This document shows, one piece after another, positions 33,615 through 46,363 of a stretch of DNA of 64,000 bases. The DNA comes from Paralichthys olivaceus. Taxonomy: Eukaryota; Chordata; Actinopteri; Pleuronectiformes; Paralichthyidae. The stretch spans positions 18,759,501-18,823,500 of the forward strand of contig NC_091111.1 of assembly GCF_024713975.1 (NCBI RefSeq), given 5' to 3'. Position 1 is the stretch's first letter. Every line of letters starts with the position of its first letter. A model generated the notes under the pieces. It had not been told where the DNA came from. It saw nothing but the letters and a program-made list of their open reading frames with translations, and did not search any database. A program made the translations under genes and the position numbers.

Positions 33615-36600
33615 TAAAGATAAACCTCTGCTCTCTCACAGGATCATTAATCTCAGGTTCTCACCACGTTCAGAGATGTACAGAGGGAAGAGAAGAGAGC
33701 GTCTCAGAGAAGTAAATATTGTCATGAACGTAAACCCACGGTTTGATCTGATCAGTGAGCCTGATTTTCCTCCTGAAGCGGTGACAGTGAACGCCACATC
33801 GCTCATCCCGGTTGGAAAGCCTGACCATCAGTTACCTCTTTCAACCAGCAGAGGGAGGAAGTGGTAAAACAAATACCTTCCAACAAGCTGAAGTCCAGAA
33901 AGAAATTTCCTAACCAGCCTTCAGATCGATTTCAGACCTGGCTGATGAAATGTTTTAACGTTACTTAGCATCTTTGACTGAAGCTGCTCTCCCCACCAAC
34001 CCGACAGCGAGCACGAGGGATAATAAATCAGTTTGAAGACATTCTAACGAAGGTTCTGTGAGGGGGGGCGGGGAAACTCGGTGCAGAAAAAGTTTCTACA
34101 TGTTTGATTATGAACTCATCCAATTAGATCTTCTATTGTGATGAGCTTGGCTTCCTGTTCACTAAATGTAAGCATCACGTTCTACACCTGGGTCAACACA
34201 TTGTTTTTATTTGTACGTCTTGTGAATTCAGTGGATTTACTGTGACGGTTGTTTCACTTCCATTTACGACCCACAGGAGTTTTGCGATTAAAGAACCTCA
34301 GGCCACGTTCACACTTCAACTTGAAACCAAGACGTTTCTCTGGTTTCAAGTTAACGGAGGATCAGAGTGACCATTCTGAGGCTTTTCTTAACTTCGTATT
34401 CCAGCACATTTTACTGCGCATGGACAGAATACTCTGTCAGATGATTGATGAGCGTCCAAGTTTTGTAATTTAGTAGAAGAATTTATTATTTTCATCATCG
34501 TAAAGCCAAGTCACGTTAAACTTTTCTTTATGGAGAATCAACTGCAGATTCTAGAAAATAAACTGGTTTACTCTTATCAGCACACTTTGAAGCTGAGGCA
34601 GCACCCTCCCTATAAAAGACTTCACAGCCTGAACAAAGATTAACCATCTTAAGAGTGAAAATAACCGAGATAAAAGCCGTATTCACAGAAAACTGCAAAA
34701 TCTAATCTACAGACTGCGAAACAAAAGTTGAAAAACTGAGAGGAGTTCTTACCTTCTCCAGTTGACTGTGAACGTGTTGAACGATTAAATCCAACGCTAC
34801 GAAATTCTCCCCTCCTGTAAATAACGAGTAAGACCGAGTTAGAGACGAGTTTAACTGAAACACCAGGGAAAGTAAAACTGTTTTTAAACAACACATCAGA
34901 TTTCCACAGACCTCTGGGCACCACGATGTCAGCGACCTGCACCGTGGGCTCGATGTACTGCTCGAACGCCGGCTTCACATACTTATTGTATTGCTTGATG
35001 ATGCCGCCGATGTTCCGTCCACGCTGTGAAATGTCCCTCTTCAGCCGCCGTATCAGGCGGATGTCGGAGTCTGTGTCAACAAACACCTTCATGTCCAGAA
35101 GCTGGGGGACAGACGGAGAAGGGGAGGAATTCTGAAACATGTCTTGTGCAGCTTTTCAAGGCTTCTATGTGACTCCACACATCTCAGTGAGAAAACAGAA
35201 GGTGTGGAGAAGAAGAAGCACCAACACCAGCAGAGTAGAACATAACAGGACAACCATACACCGGCTGTGCAAAACACAAAGATGTTTAATTTAAATTAAG
35301 ATTTGTTTCAGATTAGAGAAGCTGAACTGGACGTTGTTTTGCGACTGAATTAATTTGATTTTCATTTGCTTGATAAATGGATTAATTTCATGGACCCTGG
35401 TGGATTACGTTAAGTATCAGTGCGTAGAAAGAGACCGAGTCAGCTTCAGGTTTAAGCTCTGTCAGAGAAGCTGACGGTCCTGACAGTGAAAAACCTCTTT
35501 GAGCTGCTTCAGTGATTTGACATTTTTACAGCTGAAACACGACGCCGGGGTTAGGGCCCACGTCGAAGGATCAGAAGTGTAAACCGAGGAGACATCAGTT
35601 ATCGTTGTCACCGTTAAAAGAGAAAGTCGGACGACGATCCGTCCACTGAGCTCGATCAAACTGAACCTTAACTCAGCAAAAACCAGGAAAAATCAATGAG
35701 GCAGTACCACAACGGAGGAGGAACAACAAAGAGGCGTCGGCTCCGCTCACAAAAAGAAGTATTGATGAGCAGGTGGATGAAAAAGGAGCGTGTGAGTGAT
35801 TTAGACGAGCAGGACGGTGGGATACAGGTATAACTCAGTCGCACAACAAGCCGCTGGATCCCGTCTGCTGTAAATCTGAACAAAAGATGGCACGTTGCTG
35901 GATGAGCACGGCTGTCGGCCTGGAGACGGAGGTCAATGAGGAGAGGGTTGTTTCTAAAGGTTAGAGAGCACGGCTGAAGCTGTAGATCATCTTCTCACCT
36001 GCTCCAACAGGAAGGCTCAGTTACCTCACAGTCAAACAACAACTACACGGTGCAAGGATGTGGTGCAGGTGATTAATTATTGATGAGAATCCAGATCAGG
36101 GACCGAATATTTACAAGATTTACTGTTTTATTAAGCTGCATTAGCGTTAGCTTGGTGTACCTAATAAACTGCCAACTGAGTGTGTGTGTGTGTGTCCGCA
36201 GCCTCTCGGTCTGTAAAAATCACATCTCTTCATTAGCATATCAGATCTGTGGCTGTAATTGACTTCAATTCCGAGAATGGACACAGAACACAATTAATCA
36301 CTGTGGACAATGGCTATTATGAGGATAATCAACTACACAGATGGGTCTGGGGGAGGGGGGGGGGCAGCCTTATCACCACGGTCCAGATCACACACACAAC
36401 ACCCCCCCCCCCCCCTCCCATAAAGACGACTGGCGTTCAGAGCACAGGGGTTTTTCCTCGGACTGCAGGATTCTTTCCTGCTCGTAAACCTGGTCTGCTG
36501 CTTCCTGACGGATTTCAGCTGCACCGAAAACTAATTTCTGTCGGGGGACGATAAAGTCTCGTGGATTTAAATGAGAAATGTGTTTGTGTGTATTCCTTTT

Positions 36601-37370
36601 TCAAACCAGAATATCATCACTCATGGCACAACTACTAGAATTAAATACTGAATGGGTTTATGTGAGTAAACATTTCAAGTGCATGGTATAAAAATAATGA
36701 CATGAGCAAAGAGTGGAGGCTGCAGATTAGTGTAATGCTGCGATGCTGAGGAAGAGGATTATACAGTTTATCATATCATATTGTTGCTACCTTCAGAAGC
36801 TCCTTGTTGGCGAAGGCCAGGATCCCCTCGAAGATGACGACATTGGCCCCATACACTGTTTTCTGGAGAATAAATAGATATTGATTTAACATCAGCTTCA
36901 ACTCATTAAACGTCAACGTCCTGCAGCAAAGTCTGATAAGATCCTCCGAGAATGAAGTTTCTGCTCGTTGTTTTACTTCAGTACTTTCAGTTTCCACCAA
37001 ATCAAACTGCGCGAATACGTCAGATCTCAAACTTCTTCTCCACAGCCAGCGTTTTTAAATATTTCAAATGGACTCATAGACATCACACCACGAAATACAG
37101 GAGAACCTCATGCAGCTCTTCTCGTGTTCGTCATCTGATGAACCTCGTCGTGAACCGGTTTCACAACCGAGGCGAGCGACTGTATGTGAACGTGTTTGTG
37201 TGGGAGCGAGAGAAATGAATCACTCCCTCTATCAAAGACAAAATGGTGCTGAGCTTGTCACGATCCTATTACCTTCCTCTTACCGGCTTCATGCTCGAGT
37301 CAATGGACTGGACACTTTGGTATTGATTTTGAGAAAGAGAGAAAGAGAGTGAGAGAATGAACAAAGAATA

Positions 37371-37402
<32 letters not shown>

Positions 37403-40400
37403 CAGGAAAGATTGTGTGTAAAGAGGTAAAGTGAAATCTGAAGAAAGAGTTGAGTGTTTATCGATTCGTTCATTTCCCTTTTCTTTTCCAAGAGATGATT
37501 CAGTGAGTCTTTAAGTGTTTGTGCCGGATATAGAGTCAGAGAAGGAGAGAAGGTGACCTCCAGCTTTATTACAAAATAAGAAACAAAAAAAAAAGGAGTG
37601 TGGCCCTCTCGTTGTTCCAACACACACATAAACACAGGGAGTGTATACAGCCTGCAGCTGGTGGGCCCTCGCAGCCCCTGGGCCCCCGAGGCTTAATTAC
37701 ATTCAACACAGTACGAAAGGCCCGTGAAATGATTTCACAGTCACAAGTCGTGATAGGCGATTTCCCGCATGGTGTTGTGTCTTTCAGCCATGAAATTACA
37801 TTGCAAAGAAATAGAGAGGAGTTGTCAGAGTGCAACTCGGCCAGATTGATTCTTCACAATGCTCCTGGGAGGGGAGCGGTGCTCTTTGCTTGGGTTCATG
37901 TGCTGTTCAATAGATCCTTAATAATTAGCAAATTAGCAGGAATTCCCATTGGCATCGGCTCTATAGACTAACACGTCCCCGGGGGTTTTAAGTGATTTCT
38001 TACAGCTATGATTTAATTCCGTCTTCTTATGAAGATAGATTATCCCCTTTAAAGTCAAGTGGAATGGTTTGTCCCACTGAGAATTATAATGATGACGTGG
38101 ATATGAGTCAGTTATCAACTTTTCTGAAAACTACGTCGAAATTACAATTGAAAACTTAATGACAGTGTGTGTTTTTTTATTTAGTCAACACTCTTACTCT
38201 TCTTTTTTATATTTTCACCTCGGTCCATTTGTTGGTTTTCAGCAGGACTGTGCAAAAACTACTGAAAAGAGAGAGAACCAAGAAAGTATTTATTTTTCCA
38301 CAAGTCTTGGACAATCGGACAGATCCGCTTGATTGAGTTCTCGTTTTAAAGTCCTGTGGACACAAACCTCTCAAAGAGAGAGTTACAATATGTGGTGAGG
38401 AAAGAATTACCCATTCTTTGCGTCTGCAGTGAGAGGTGAAGTCGTAAACCGGCACTTTGATGCTTTTTCCCTTCTTCAGCTTTCTGAGGACGGTGACCAG
38501 CAGCTCGAAGTCGAAGGCGTCCGGGTGGTCAAAGTTATACTCGTTCTTGGCCGCCAGTTCCTGATCTTCTTTATTCAGCACCTGAAAAACACAGAAACAG
38601 CATCACAAGTTAGAGACGCACGCCTTCAGACTAAAGATGTTCATATTTGGATTTCTGTTCCCTTGGTTTGTCACAAATGTCATAGAAATATATTTAATCT
38701 TAATTTCCATCTCACAGTTGTACACCAATGGTTAAGAAAACGTGCTTCTGCTGAACACTCTGAGGTTTAAGAGATAAAATGTCATTATTTTATCCATTTA
38801 AACATTTGTGTAAATTTCTTGTGAAACTTACTGCGTGATTTTTTGAGAAATGGCCAAAGTAATGGTTTGTGAGGTCACGTGACCTTTGCCCTCCCTCCTC
38901 CCATGACTGATTCTCCCCTCTGAGCTTCCCTGAGACATTACGTCCACGAGGATGGAACGGATGAACGGACAAACCTGAAAACTTAACGCCTCCGGCCATG
39001 AAAGATACGCATCAGCTCATCTGTTAAATTAAACTCAAAAGGAGGCACGACAGACCAGAATGCAAAGTACGTCGTTACCCATTGACCTTGAATACATCAG
39101 GAGATATCTACTGCACATATTACTGCATGTGTGTGTACATATATGAGCAGAGAGGAGTTTTCCTTTGAGAATGAGCCCACCCCACTTATTTTATTCACCG
39201 GTGTGAAATTAACTAGGCCTACAACAAGCAGCAGCAATCCATAGACACATGCAGACGTAAATTGACTCAGTGAGAAGTGTGAACTGAGGAATGATCGACT
39301 TCCAGTCTCAAAGGAGAGAGGGGTGTAATTGAAATGAACTACTGTGTTTGAACGGTTATCAGTCCGAGGCTTTTTACTTACTGTGCTGAAATCAGCACTG
39401 ACGAGTGTGTTGGCTTTTATCTCAGTCCACGGAGCAAGCGATCTCAAATATTTCTTGATTTAATGAACAACAGGAGAGTTTTAACAAAGCAACCGATGTT
39501 TTATACCTTGTAGAAGGAGTCCATAGACAGCAGAACCACCCAGGGAACGTCCAGCGCCTCGATGATCTTATTTGCGACTGTGGTTTTACCAGAAGCACTT
39601 CCTCCGCACAGACCTGAGAGGAAAACACAGAACCACAGTGAAGAAGTTCCCTCAAGACTTTGTTGGGAAATCATGTCCACATGACGATGGACGACCAGAG
39701 AGGAAACATACTGTCTCTGGCTGTCACTGAGCAGAGGCATTAAAAAATGGCAGTGTGATACGTTTTGCTTGGCACAGCAGAATATTTGTGGGCGCAGCCA
39801 TATTTTGTGCTGGAGTCAAAAACTACAAGAAAGAAAAACAGCTGTGGCACAACTGTAAAAAAAAAAAAAACCTCCTGGGTTAAAGACCACAACTGCAATC
39901 CTTCAGGACAACAATCCTGGGAACTGGGCCAGCACGACACGCTGGCTGACTGGCAAAAAAGGTGAAAAACAGGCTGCATTTGTTTTGTGTTTGTTGGTCT
40001 GTGCGTGTGCGTGTGTGTGTGCACGGGAACAGAAATAGCCTACGGAGCCACTTCTGTGTTATAAACAACTCTCAGTGAAGTGTTGGGATGGGTTTTTACT
40101 CCGATAAGAACCATCAAGGTCAAAACTGCTGACTGGGAAACGAGTGAAAATCCTCTGCAGTGCTCCTCATTTCTACGTATGATTACAGCATCAGAGGGTT
40201 TTTAGAAACAGAGCTCCTGACTTCTTCACTGCGTTTCAATGGATTCAGCACAGGGGACACATTCTGAGCCGTGGAGCCTGTTCACTGAAACGGTCCGTTA
40301 CAGCAAACAGTCTTTCTATTAGCAATAAAAGCAGAATGTACGATAGCAGCAACCTCAGGTATCCATGATGCTTTACAGTGTTTTCCTACCCACTTTCTCA

Positions 40401-43143
40401 CTCCACGTTTGGTTCATTCATCCATCTTTTCTTCTATCTCTACATCTTTTATCTGCCACACCTCTCTCTCTCTCTCTCTCTCTCCATCTCCCACCAAATA
40501 CAGGACAGTTTTTCCTCTTCGTCCACGCTCAGTCGAGTTCTCCGCAGAGTCTGGTCCTTTAAACCGGACCCACGGCACAGCTGAGTGTGAAATTGTGCCC
40601 AGTCTCCGAGGGCCATTGACAGTAACAGATTGCCTAGTAAAGATAATGTCCACCTCTCCCTCCACGTATTCCTGTTAATGCTTATCTGATGTGTTTAATC
40701 ACGGAACATTGACTCCACACACACACACACACACTCACACAAACAGTCTATGTGTCACGGTTCATTTTGCTGCTGCTGGGACTCGTCCTGAGGCCGATAT
40801 TTTACTGCGATTATCAGCAAGATGGAGGCCGTGCTGTAAAAATGAGAGCAGAGTCTCACGAACCAGCGTTTCAACACAGAAATATCTAAAGCCAGAATGT
40901 TTGGTTAAAAAACTAAATACAATTTCATTATTAAGTATTATTTGATAGTAAGTGCCTCTACCCTGGAAATTCAAAAAACGCCTTTAGAACGCGGTGCTGC
41001 GAGCCGGCGAAGACACGCCTACCTAAACCACCCCCACACACACACACACACTTTTGCGACAGCAGCATTGTATGACTGTGGTCTTGGCCGTCAGGAAACC
41101 CCAGAGGCAAGAATCCCTGCACATTACTTTTTATTTCTGTTGCACACTTGTGTTTATGAGACGGTGTTCTGGATTGTTGGCCATTAAAAAGTTTTGTAAA
41201 GAGCTGTTTTCATATTCTATGTGATGACTTTGAGTTGTTAAAGTCACTCTACGTGTGACACTCGCTTCCCTGACAGAATATTGGACGTCCTCTCCGATTA
41301 AAATCAAAATGGTTGTAAACACAATAAAGTTTCCGTCTCACCGATAACGAAAGCCTCTTTGAAAGTGGTCCCGGTGACGTTGTACCACGGTGGTCTGCCT
41401 GCAGTGTAGATGGTCCGCTTGTTGGTCCTCAGCAGCGGAGGCTCCGTCTTTGACAGGCTCGTGGTCCGTTTTCGTGGCGATAAGGAGGGGGTCAAAGGGC
41501 AGCGGGGGACGTGGTCGGAGAGGCCATCCAAGGAATCGTCTCCACTCCCACTGAAGTTAAAGACGACAGATAACGGAGTCAGACGACAGCAGCAGACATG
41601 TTAACTTTGATTTTAGTTTTGTTACGTGTCGCCATCAGAGATGCCTTGTTAGCTCATAGCCGGCCCCCTGCTGCTGCTCCACTACAGGCATTTTAATCAT
41701 GACAAGAAATCTGAAGGGTCCTCAAAGCTAAATGTACGGCAGCCAAAACAGCCTCTTTCTTCACAAATACAGCTGATCGACGTCATGAAGCTGTAAATGG
41801 GAAGAAAAAGATGTTTGATCGTCTAAAGCCTTTTATTTAACTTGTGAGGACCTGCAGATACTCGTGTGTCCTGCAGAGAGACGAGAGGGAGTCTGAGCTC
41901 TGACGTCTCCCTCTGCTTCCTCTCTCCACAGTGAAGTCTACTGTAGGTGTGGTTGAGGGGGAGGGAGGGGGGACTCTCCAACCCTCCCCAGGAAATCACA
42001 CCACTGCCCTGGACACAGCACAGGTGGGGGGGGGGCCTCCGTTCACATGAGTAAGGCTGTCATCACTTGGCCGGTACATAACAAGAGATCATGAACTCTT
42101 TAAACTACAAACTTTCTGTGCCTCCTCAGGATGAGCTCCTCTCAATCTTTTCATGATTTCAACATTTATCTGGATTGAGGAGCAAATATTCAGCTTCAAA
42201 ACTGAAAAGGAGGCACCGAGAGTTTATCGCTGCGTATTTAGGGACGATTTTATTTGCCACTGCCATAAATAAAATAATGAGATGAAACAGGCTTTCAGGA
42301 AACAACTCACTCTTACCTCCATGTGCATAAATTCAGGATTAAAGCTTCTGTAACCTACATTTTTCCTGCAGTCAAACCGTTATAACCTGCATCGACATAA
42401 ACCTGTGAAAACACCACGTGTCAGAGGAAGTCCTCCACTCCAGTGGACATGTCCCAGTCTGCACAATCCTCATCGGAGGTGTAACTCTGTAATTACCTCA
42501 GATAATGATCAGATCCTGGCACCTGCACCTCCTCACTGAGTCATGAAACCAGCGTTAATCCACAAATCCTGCAAACGTGAGTCTCCTCTCACTTCTGTCC
42601 CTCCTCATCTCACCTGCACTTGAAGCCACGCAACTGAAGCTACACACGACTCACAGCTGCTGGTCAGTCGAGCCGAATTCACCAGACTGTGTTGAAACGT
42701 GGTGAAACCAGTTTGCATCAAGACTAAACCTGCGCAAACTGCACGAAAGCCATAAATCACTGTTTATTTCAAAGAAGTTTTCCATTCGTTAGCATGGACA
42801 GTTTCTGCACCGGTAAGGAGGTAGCTAGCGTTAGCACGGTGCTAGCAGCCGGGTGTGACACGTGAAACTGAGCGTCTGACGTGTGTCTCACGATGTGTCG
42901 TGTTGTGTTGTTGTGTCTTTTGTTCACCGCGGCCACGCTGACACAACGCGTGAGGGAGCTAGCTAGGTAGCGTTAGCATGCTAGCCTCAGCAGCCGTTGT
43001 GTTGTTCCTGGCATCATATTCGTTCAGTACCTGTCGGACCGGGACACAGTTCTGTCCGCCTCCGGAGCCTCTTGTGCGGGCAGCTCGTCCGCTTTGCAGT
43101 CGCTGCTGGGTGTCTCCATGTCTCTGTCTCTGTCTGTCTCCAT
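28133..43143 (-). CDS. uckl1: Uridine-cytidine kinase-like 1 (UCKL1)
   Basis: This is a fused uridine/cytidine kinase and UPRT-like protein of pyrimidine salvage. Fifteen exons join in frame: 43031-43143, 41342-41550, 39507-39613, 38411-38581, 36791-36862, 34912-35101, 34753-34814, 33074-33090, 30491-30589, 30208-30301, 29943-30005, 29542-29664, 28946-29053, 28472-28628 and 28133-28209. The protein is 553 aa from the ATG at 43141-43143 or 545 aa from the in-frame ATG at 43117-43119 (human about 548). The order is a basic N-terminus with RKRTTS and [14 protein letters not shown], then the P-loop GGSASGKTT (residues 103-111 counting from the inner ATG), [36 protein letters not shown] and ADIVVPRG. 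The UPRT half follows with [12 protein letters not shown] and the PRPP-type loop [10 protein letters not shown]. Which teleost paralog (a or b) it is was not decided. Human UCKL1 is not in this gene neighbourhood. Confidence 0.95.
31466..31697. mobile_element. MITE-like element with short inverted ends in uckl1 intron
   Basis: It starts 'agagcccgactgatatcg' and ends 'cgataaatcagtcaggctct', which are imperfect inverted copies. The inside is AT-rich, with 'ttggccgatatatatat' and 'taccgatatgat'. This is the 'GACCGATATATCGGC' family common in fish. It has no protein. A related fragment is at 32878-32930. Confidence 0.6.
32878..32930. repeat. Fragment of the same cgatat-rich element family
   Basis: 'taatcggctgaccgatatgg' and 'ggggccgatattaac' repeat the internal words of the element at 31466-31697. 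It lies about 150 bases downstream, in transcript order, of the 17-nt uckl1 exon. Confidence 0.5.
33074..33090 (-). CDS. uckl1: 17-nt microexon of uckl1
   Basis: The minus strand reads CCATTCCAG, then CGTGAGATCACTGTGAG, then GTACGA. It encodes Arg-Glu-Ile-Thr-Val and the first two bases of an Arg codon. It fits exactly between the exon ending QLEK (34753) and the exon beginning with one base plus SALASAHQ (30589), giving [18 protein letters not shown]. Human UCKL1 has RELSVR at this place. Without it the frame is lost. Confidence 0.9.
33120..33190 (+). repeat. G run and (CA)n-rich simple repeat
   Basis: A G10 run is followed by CACACACGACACACACACAAACACAC-type sequence, about 30 bases upstream, in transcript order, of the uckl1 microexon acceptor. 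A separate (GT)n run is at about 33580-33612. Confidence 0.8.
36130..36200 (+). repeat. Dispersed repeat tail and (GT)n in uckl1 intron
   Basis: 'ttagcgttagcttggtgtacctaataaactgcc...tgagtgtgtg' matches the frequent fish tail 'gtgtacctaataaagtggc'. It runs into a short GT repeat. Confidence 0.45.
37640..37975. other. Candidate conserved non-coding element in uckl1 intron 4
   Basis: Intron 4 runs from 38410 to 36863. This 330-base stretch has high complexity, unlike the simple-repeat surroundings (a GA repeat at 37371-37401). It contains homeodomain-like words such as 'gcttaattaca' and 'ttaataattagcaaattag'. No frame is convincing. It looks like an enhancer-type conserved element, but conservation cannot be judged from one sequence. 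Confidence 0.25.
38855..39003 (+). repeat. Dispersed teleost repeat relic in uckl1 intron 3
   Basis: 'gtgaggtcacgtgacctttgccctcc...cgaggatggaacgg' then 'cggacaaacctgaaaacttaacgcctccggcc' is a good match to the repeat also found at 9055-9185. The other introns of uckl1 hold (CT)n at 40460-40484, (CA)n at about 40714-40732 and 41033-41051, and no other gene. Confidence 0.6.
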
Positions 43144-43300
43144 GTCTCTGTCTGTCTCCGTGTCTCTGTCTGTCTCTGTCTCTGCGCGGCACGGAAAACA
43201 AACACAGCCCGCGTCATGACGTCAGAAGGAGACGTCAGACGCAAACCTACGCCACGTTTATGGGAATCGGAAAAATGCGCACGCACGTTCACTCGTTGAG
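43141..43300 (-). promoter_or_regulatory. uckl1 leader with repeated GAGACAGACA and a CRE
   Basis: The leader on the minus strand is a GAGACAGACAGAGACA(T/C)G repeat (43115-43187) that creates two in-frame ATGs in the same context, at 43141-43143 and 43117-43119. A third copy carries ACG. A palindromic TGACGTCA is at 43217-43224, about 75 bases upstream of the outer ATG. The area is CpG-rich, as expected for a housekeeping promoter. Confidence 0.45.
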
Positions 43301-44774
43301 GTTTCACACTTGATTTGGGAATAAATTCCTCTGCATCGATTAAAATAAGACTTAGGCATGAATATAAAAACAACTTGTTTCCTTTGGATACACAGCGGTG
43401 ACCCAGTTACACCAATTAATCGACTAGTCATTAAAAAGTGCAGATTTCCTCTTAAACTACTGTTCTGACGTGTTGGCGAAGTTTGAGTCAGAAAACTATA
43501 TATATATGATCATTGAAAAGCGAGAGCCCTGCGTGTTCTCTACGCTATTGGTTGAAGACATTTCTTTCAAACTATTTAACTTCACAAAATAACTGAATAA
43601 TTAACCCAGAAGAGTCACCACGAGAGAAAACATTGAGGTTTGTCCCACTGTACGTGAACGCAGCATTGATTGATTATTGTATTATGTAGTATTTATGTAT
43701 TTATATACCTTTATATACAGTCTATGGTATTTATACATATAATACTATGGGAGGTATTCATTCAACGAACAGTTTGTAGATTCAATGCCACATTTATTTA
43801 CTAGTTTTAGATTAAAAAGATTCACATCTCATCCATAAACACAATAAAACTTCCTTTTATATTAAACTCACAATTAACGGTATATTGATCTATCTATTTA
43901 TAAAATTAGATTTAATATATTTATTATATTATTAACGTTGGTGTATTTTTGCAATAAATCTTGATTTATATTTTTTTTTTTTTTTTACAAATGCAGCACA
44001 ATGTCATTTATATTTTGAAGATATATAATTTAAATGATCGCGCTTCCATTTTAAATATCAAACATGACAAATGACAGAGGGTTTATTAGATCCGATGTTG
44101 TCTTTTAATTTTTATTCAAATCTGCGCAATGCAATGTCATAAATCGTTTCTGTTTTAAATCAGTAAAATTATTTAATACAAACATTGCACAGAATTAGCT
44201 TTTAATTTCATTTCATGCGGATAAAATAAATCAAGCTGATGTGAATGAATCTTTAGGCTGTGAAACCTAAACGGGAGATTTATTGTGATTTTAAAAATGT
44301 GAGATTTACTGTGAGATTGTGAAGCGGAATGAAACATTTCACTATGATTTGATGCTTATCGATATATTATCAATCCTCGTTGTGCAGAACTAGTTGTTTG
44401 ATTTTCGTTCCCACGGATGTTTGTCCTGAACCAGCTGATCACTCTGACTCTAGATATCCACTGACTGGGTTTTTTTTTATTTTGCCGCAGCTCCGTGTTC
44501 GATGCTACAACTCCAACCAAACTCCAGCCTCCCTCCTCGGGGTTTCCTCCTCCTGCCTGTCAGGAGCCGCAATGAAGGGAGTCATTGGTCTGTGGTGAAG
44601 AGTCTGTGCTCACATGCACGGAGGAGGTGTGCACCCACTTTCCCCATCGTGCAGTGAAGAAGATCAGGAGGAGAAAGACCTGGACCTGTCGAGTCCCTCA
44701 ACTCCTGCAGCGAACAGAGAAGAGAATCCTCATTATTTCTCAGACTGGACTCAGACAGAAGACAGGAGGAATAC
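43301..44774. other. Region between the divergent uckl1 and slc30a3 genes
   Basis: This stretch is AT-rich and has no coding gene. It contains a (TATA)n stretch near 43497-43508, a poly(T) run near 43972-43987, and low-complexity A/T sequence to 44350. The last 300 bases become GC-rich and are likely the slc30a3 promoter and 5' UTR. Candidate small frames around 44380-44775 overlap on both strands and are not supported. Confidence 0.5.
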
Positions 44775-45161
44775 ATGGATAATAACGCTGCTAATTCGGA
44801 GAAATCTCACCTGATGCACGAGAAGAATGCGAAGATGTATTCGTTAAAACTGCAAAGGTGAGAGAGATGTCCGGTTTCATGTGGCTGCAGCCGCATGAGA
44901 ACAAACATGCATGTGAGGAACATCGAGCTTTAATTTACACGAGCATGTTCAATATCAAATTCAGCGTGGAGCTGATTTAAAAAATATTAAAAATATAGAT
45001 TATGTTTTTAAAAAAATAAGCAGATTAACTTTGAATTATGTGGAGTTGAAGAAAGTGACCAATGCGAAGCTGTGGACAGATTCCAGGTGGATTTTATGAG
45101 GGGACGGAAAAAAAGTGAAAATTGTGCAGATCTGCAGGAGGAATCCCTGCATGTGTGTGTG

Positions 45162-45192
<31 letters not shown>

Positions 45193-46277
45193 TGCACAGG
45201 TTGTGTGATGGCAGCAGTTGTTACTGTGGTGCATGTTAAGCGGGCTGCGCCGGCTGTTTTATGTGAATGAACAAATTCATTTCCATGCTCGGCTTGTTTC
45301 TGGACAGCCTGTGACAAATGGCCCCGGGGCCAGTTCACTGAGCTCTGCTAAAAACTCATCATCTGTCATTAGGGAGGCAGCAGCACCATGAGCAGCAGCA
45401 GCATCATGAGCAGCAGCAGCACCATGAGCAGCAGCAGCATCATGAGCAGCAGCAGCTCCGTGCACGTTCAGTCTGCATGGGACGAAGAGAAACTGAGACC
45501 CAGTGAAAATGTTGCATGTAGGAACATACCTGTGACACAGGACTGCACCAATACAGTGTTTATATGTTTGTATTGCAGCAATAACAACAATAATATAACC
45601 TTCACAACGACAGCAATATAAATAACAATATTAACAACAATAATAACAACAATATTAATGATGATAATAATGATAAATAACGTTAAATAACAACTAAACA
45701 ACCCAACGACGAAGCAAACACGTTATTGCATCACACATCATGAATAAGTTGCTGCCGTGCAGTCGATATTATTATTATTATTATTATTAAACATGTGGCG
45801 ATAGAAATAAAACTGATGAGAGCAAAGTTTCAAAACGCAAACCTGAGAATATTTTAGAGAATAAATAGTAAATGTTGAATGTTGTGCTGCAGTGTAAAAA
45901 CGTAAAAAGAAAATAAATGAGCGTTCGTTCAGAATAAAAAAAAAATATCAAGCGCAGTTCAGTTATTGAAATAAGAAATAAATAAACAGTCTCTAATGAG
46001 AATCGAGCTGCTCTGAAACTGATTTTGAATCATCTGCAGAAGAAAACAGTTTTTTGAGGCCTCGAGGTTCAGGATCACGTTTTAACCCCCGACTCCACTG
46101 ATCCACGGTCAGCTGTCACTTTCCAATCCGGCGTGTTGAGGAACACGAGGGGGGCGTTTCAATTTCGTCATCGTTTATTGTCCACGTCACAGAGGAAAAC
46201 CTGATGATTATCGATTACATGTAAAATATGAAGGCCGCGAACATGACGTCACAGCGTCTGAGGAAACAGAAATAAGA

Positions 46278-46363
<86 letters not shown>

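Noticed and set aside
37111-37352. Small frames around the GA repeat near 37371
   Set aside because: They lie in an intron, have no motif and are partly repeat-derived.
44380-44814. Short frames on both strands upstream of slc30a3
   Set aside because: They overlap the likely 5' UTR. Only the ATG at 44775 leads in frame, by a good donor, into exon 2.
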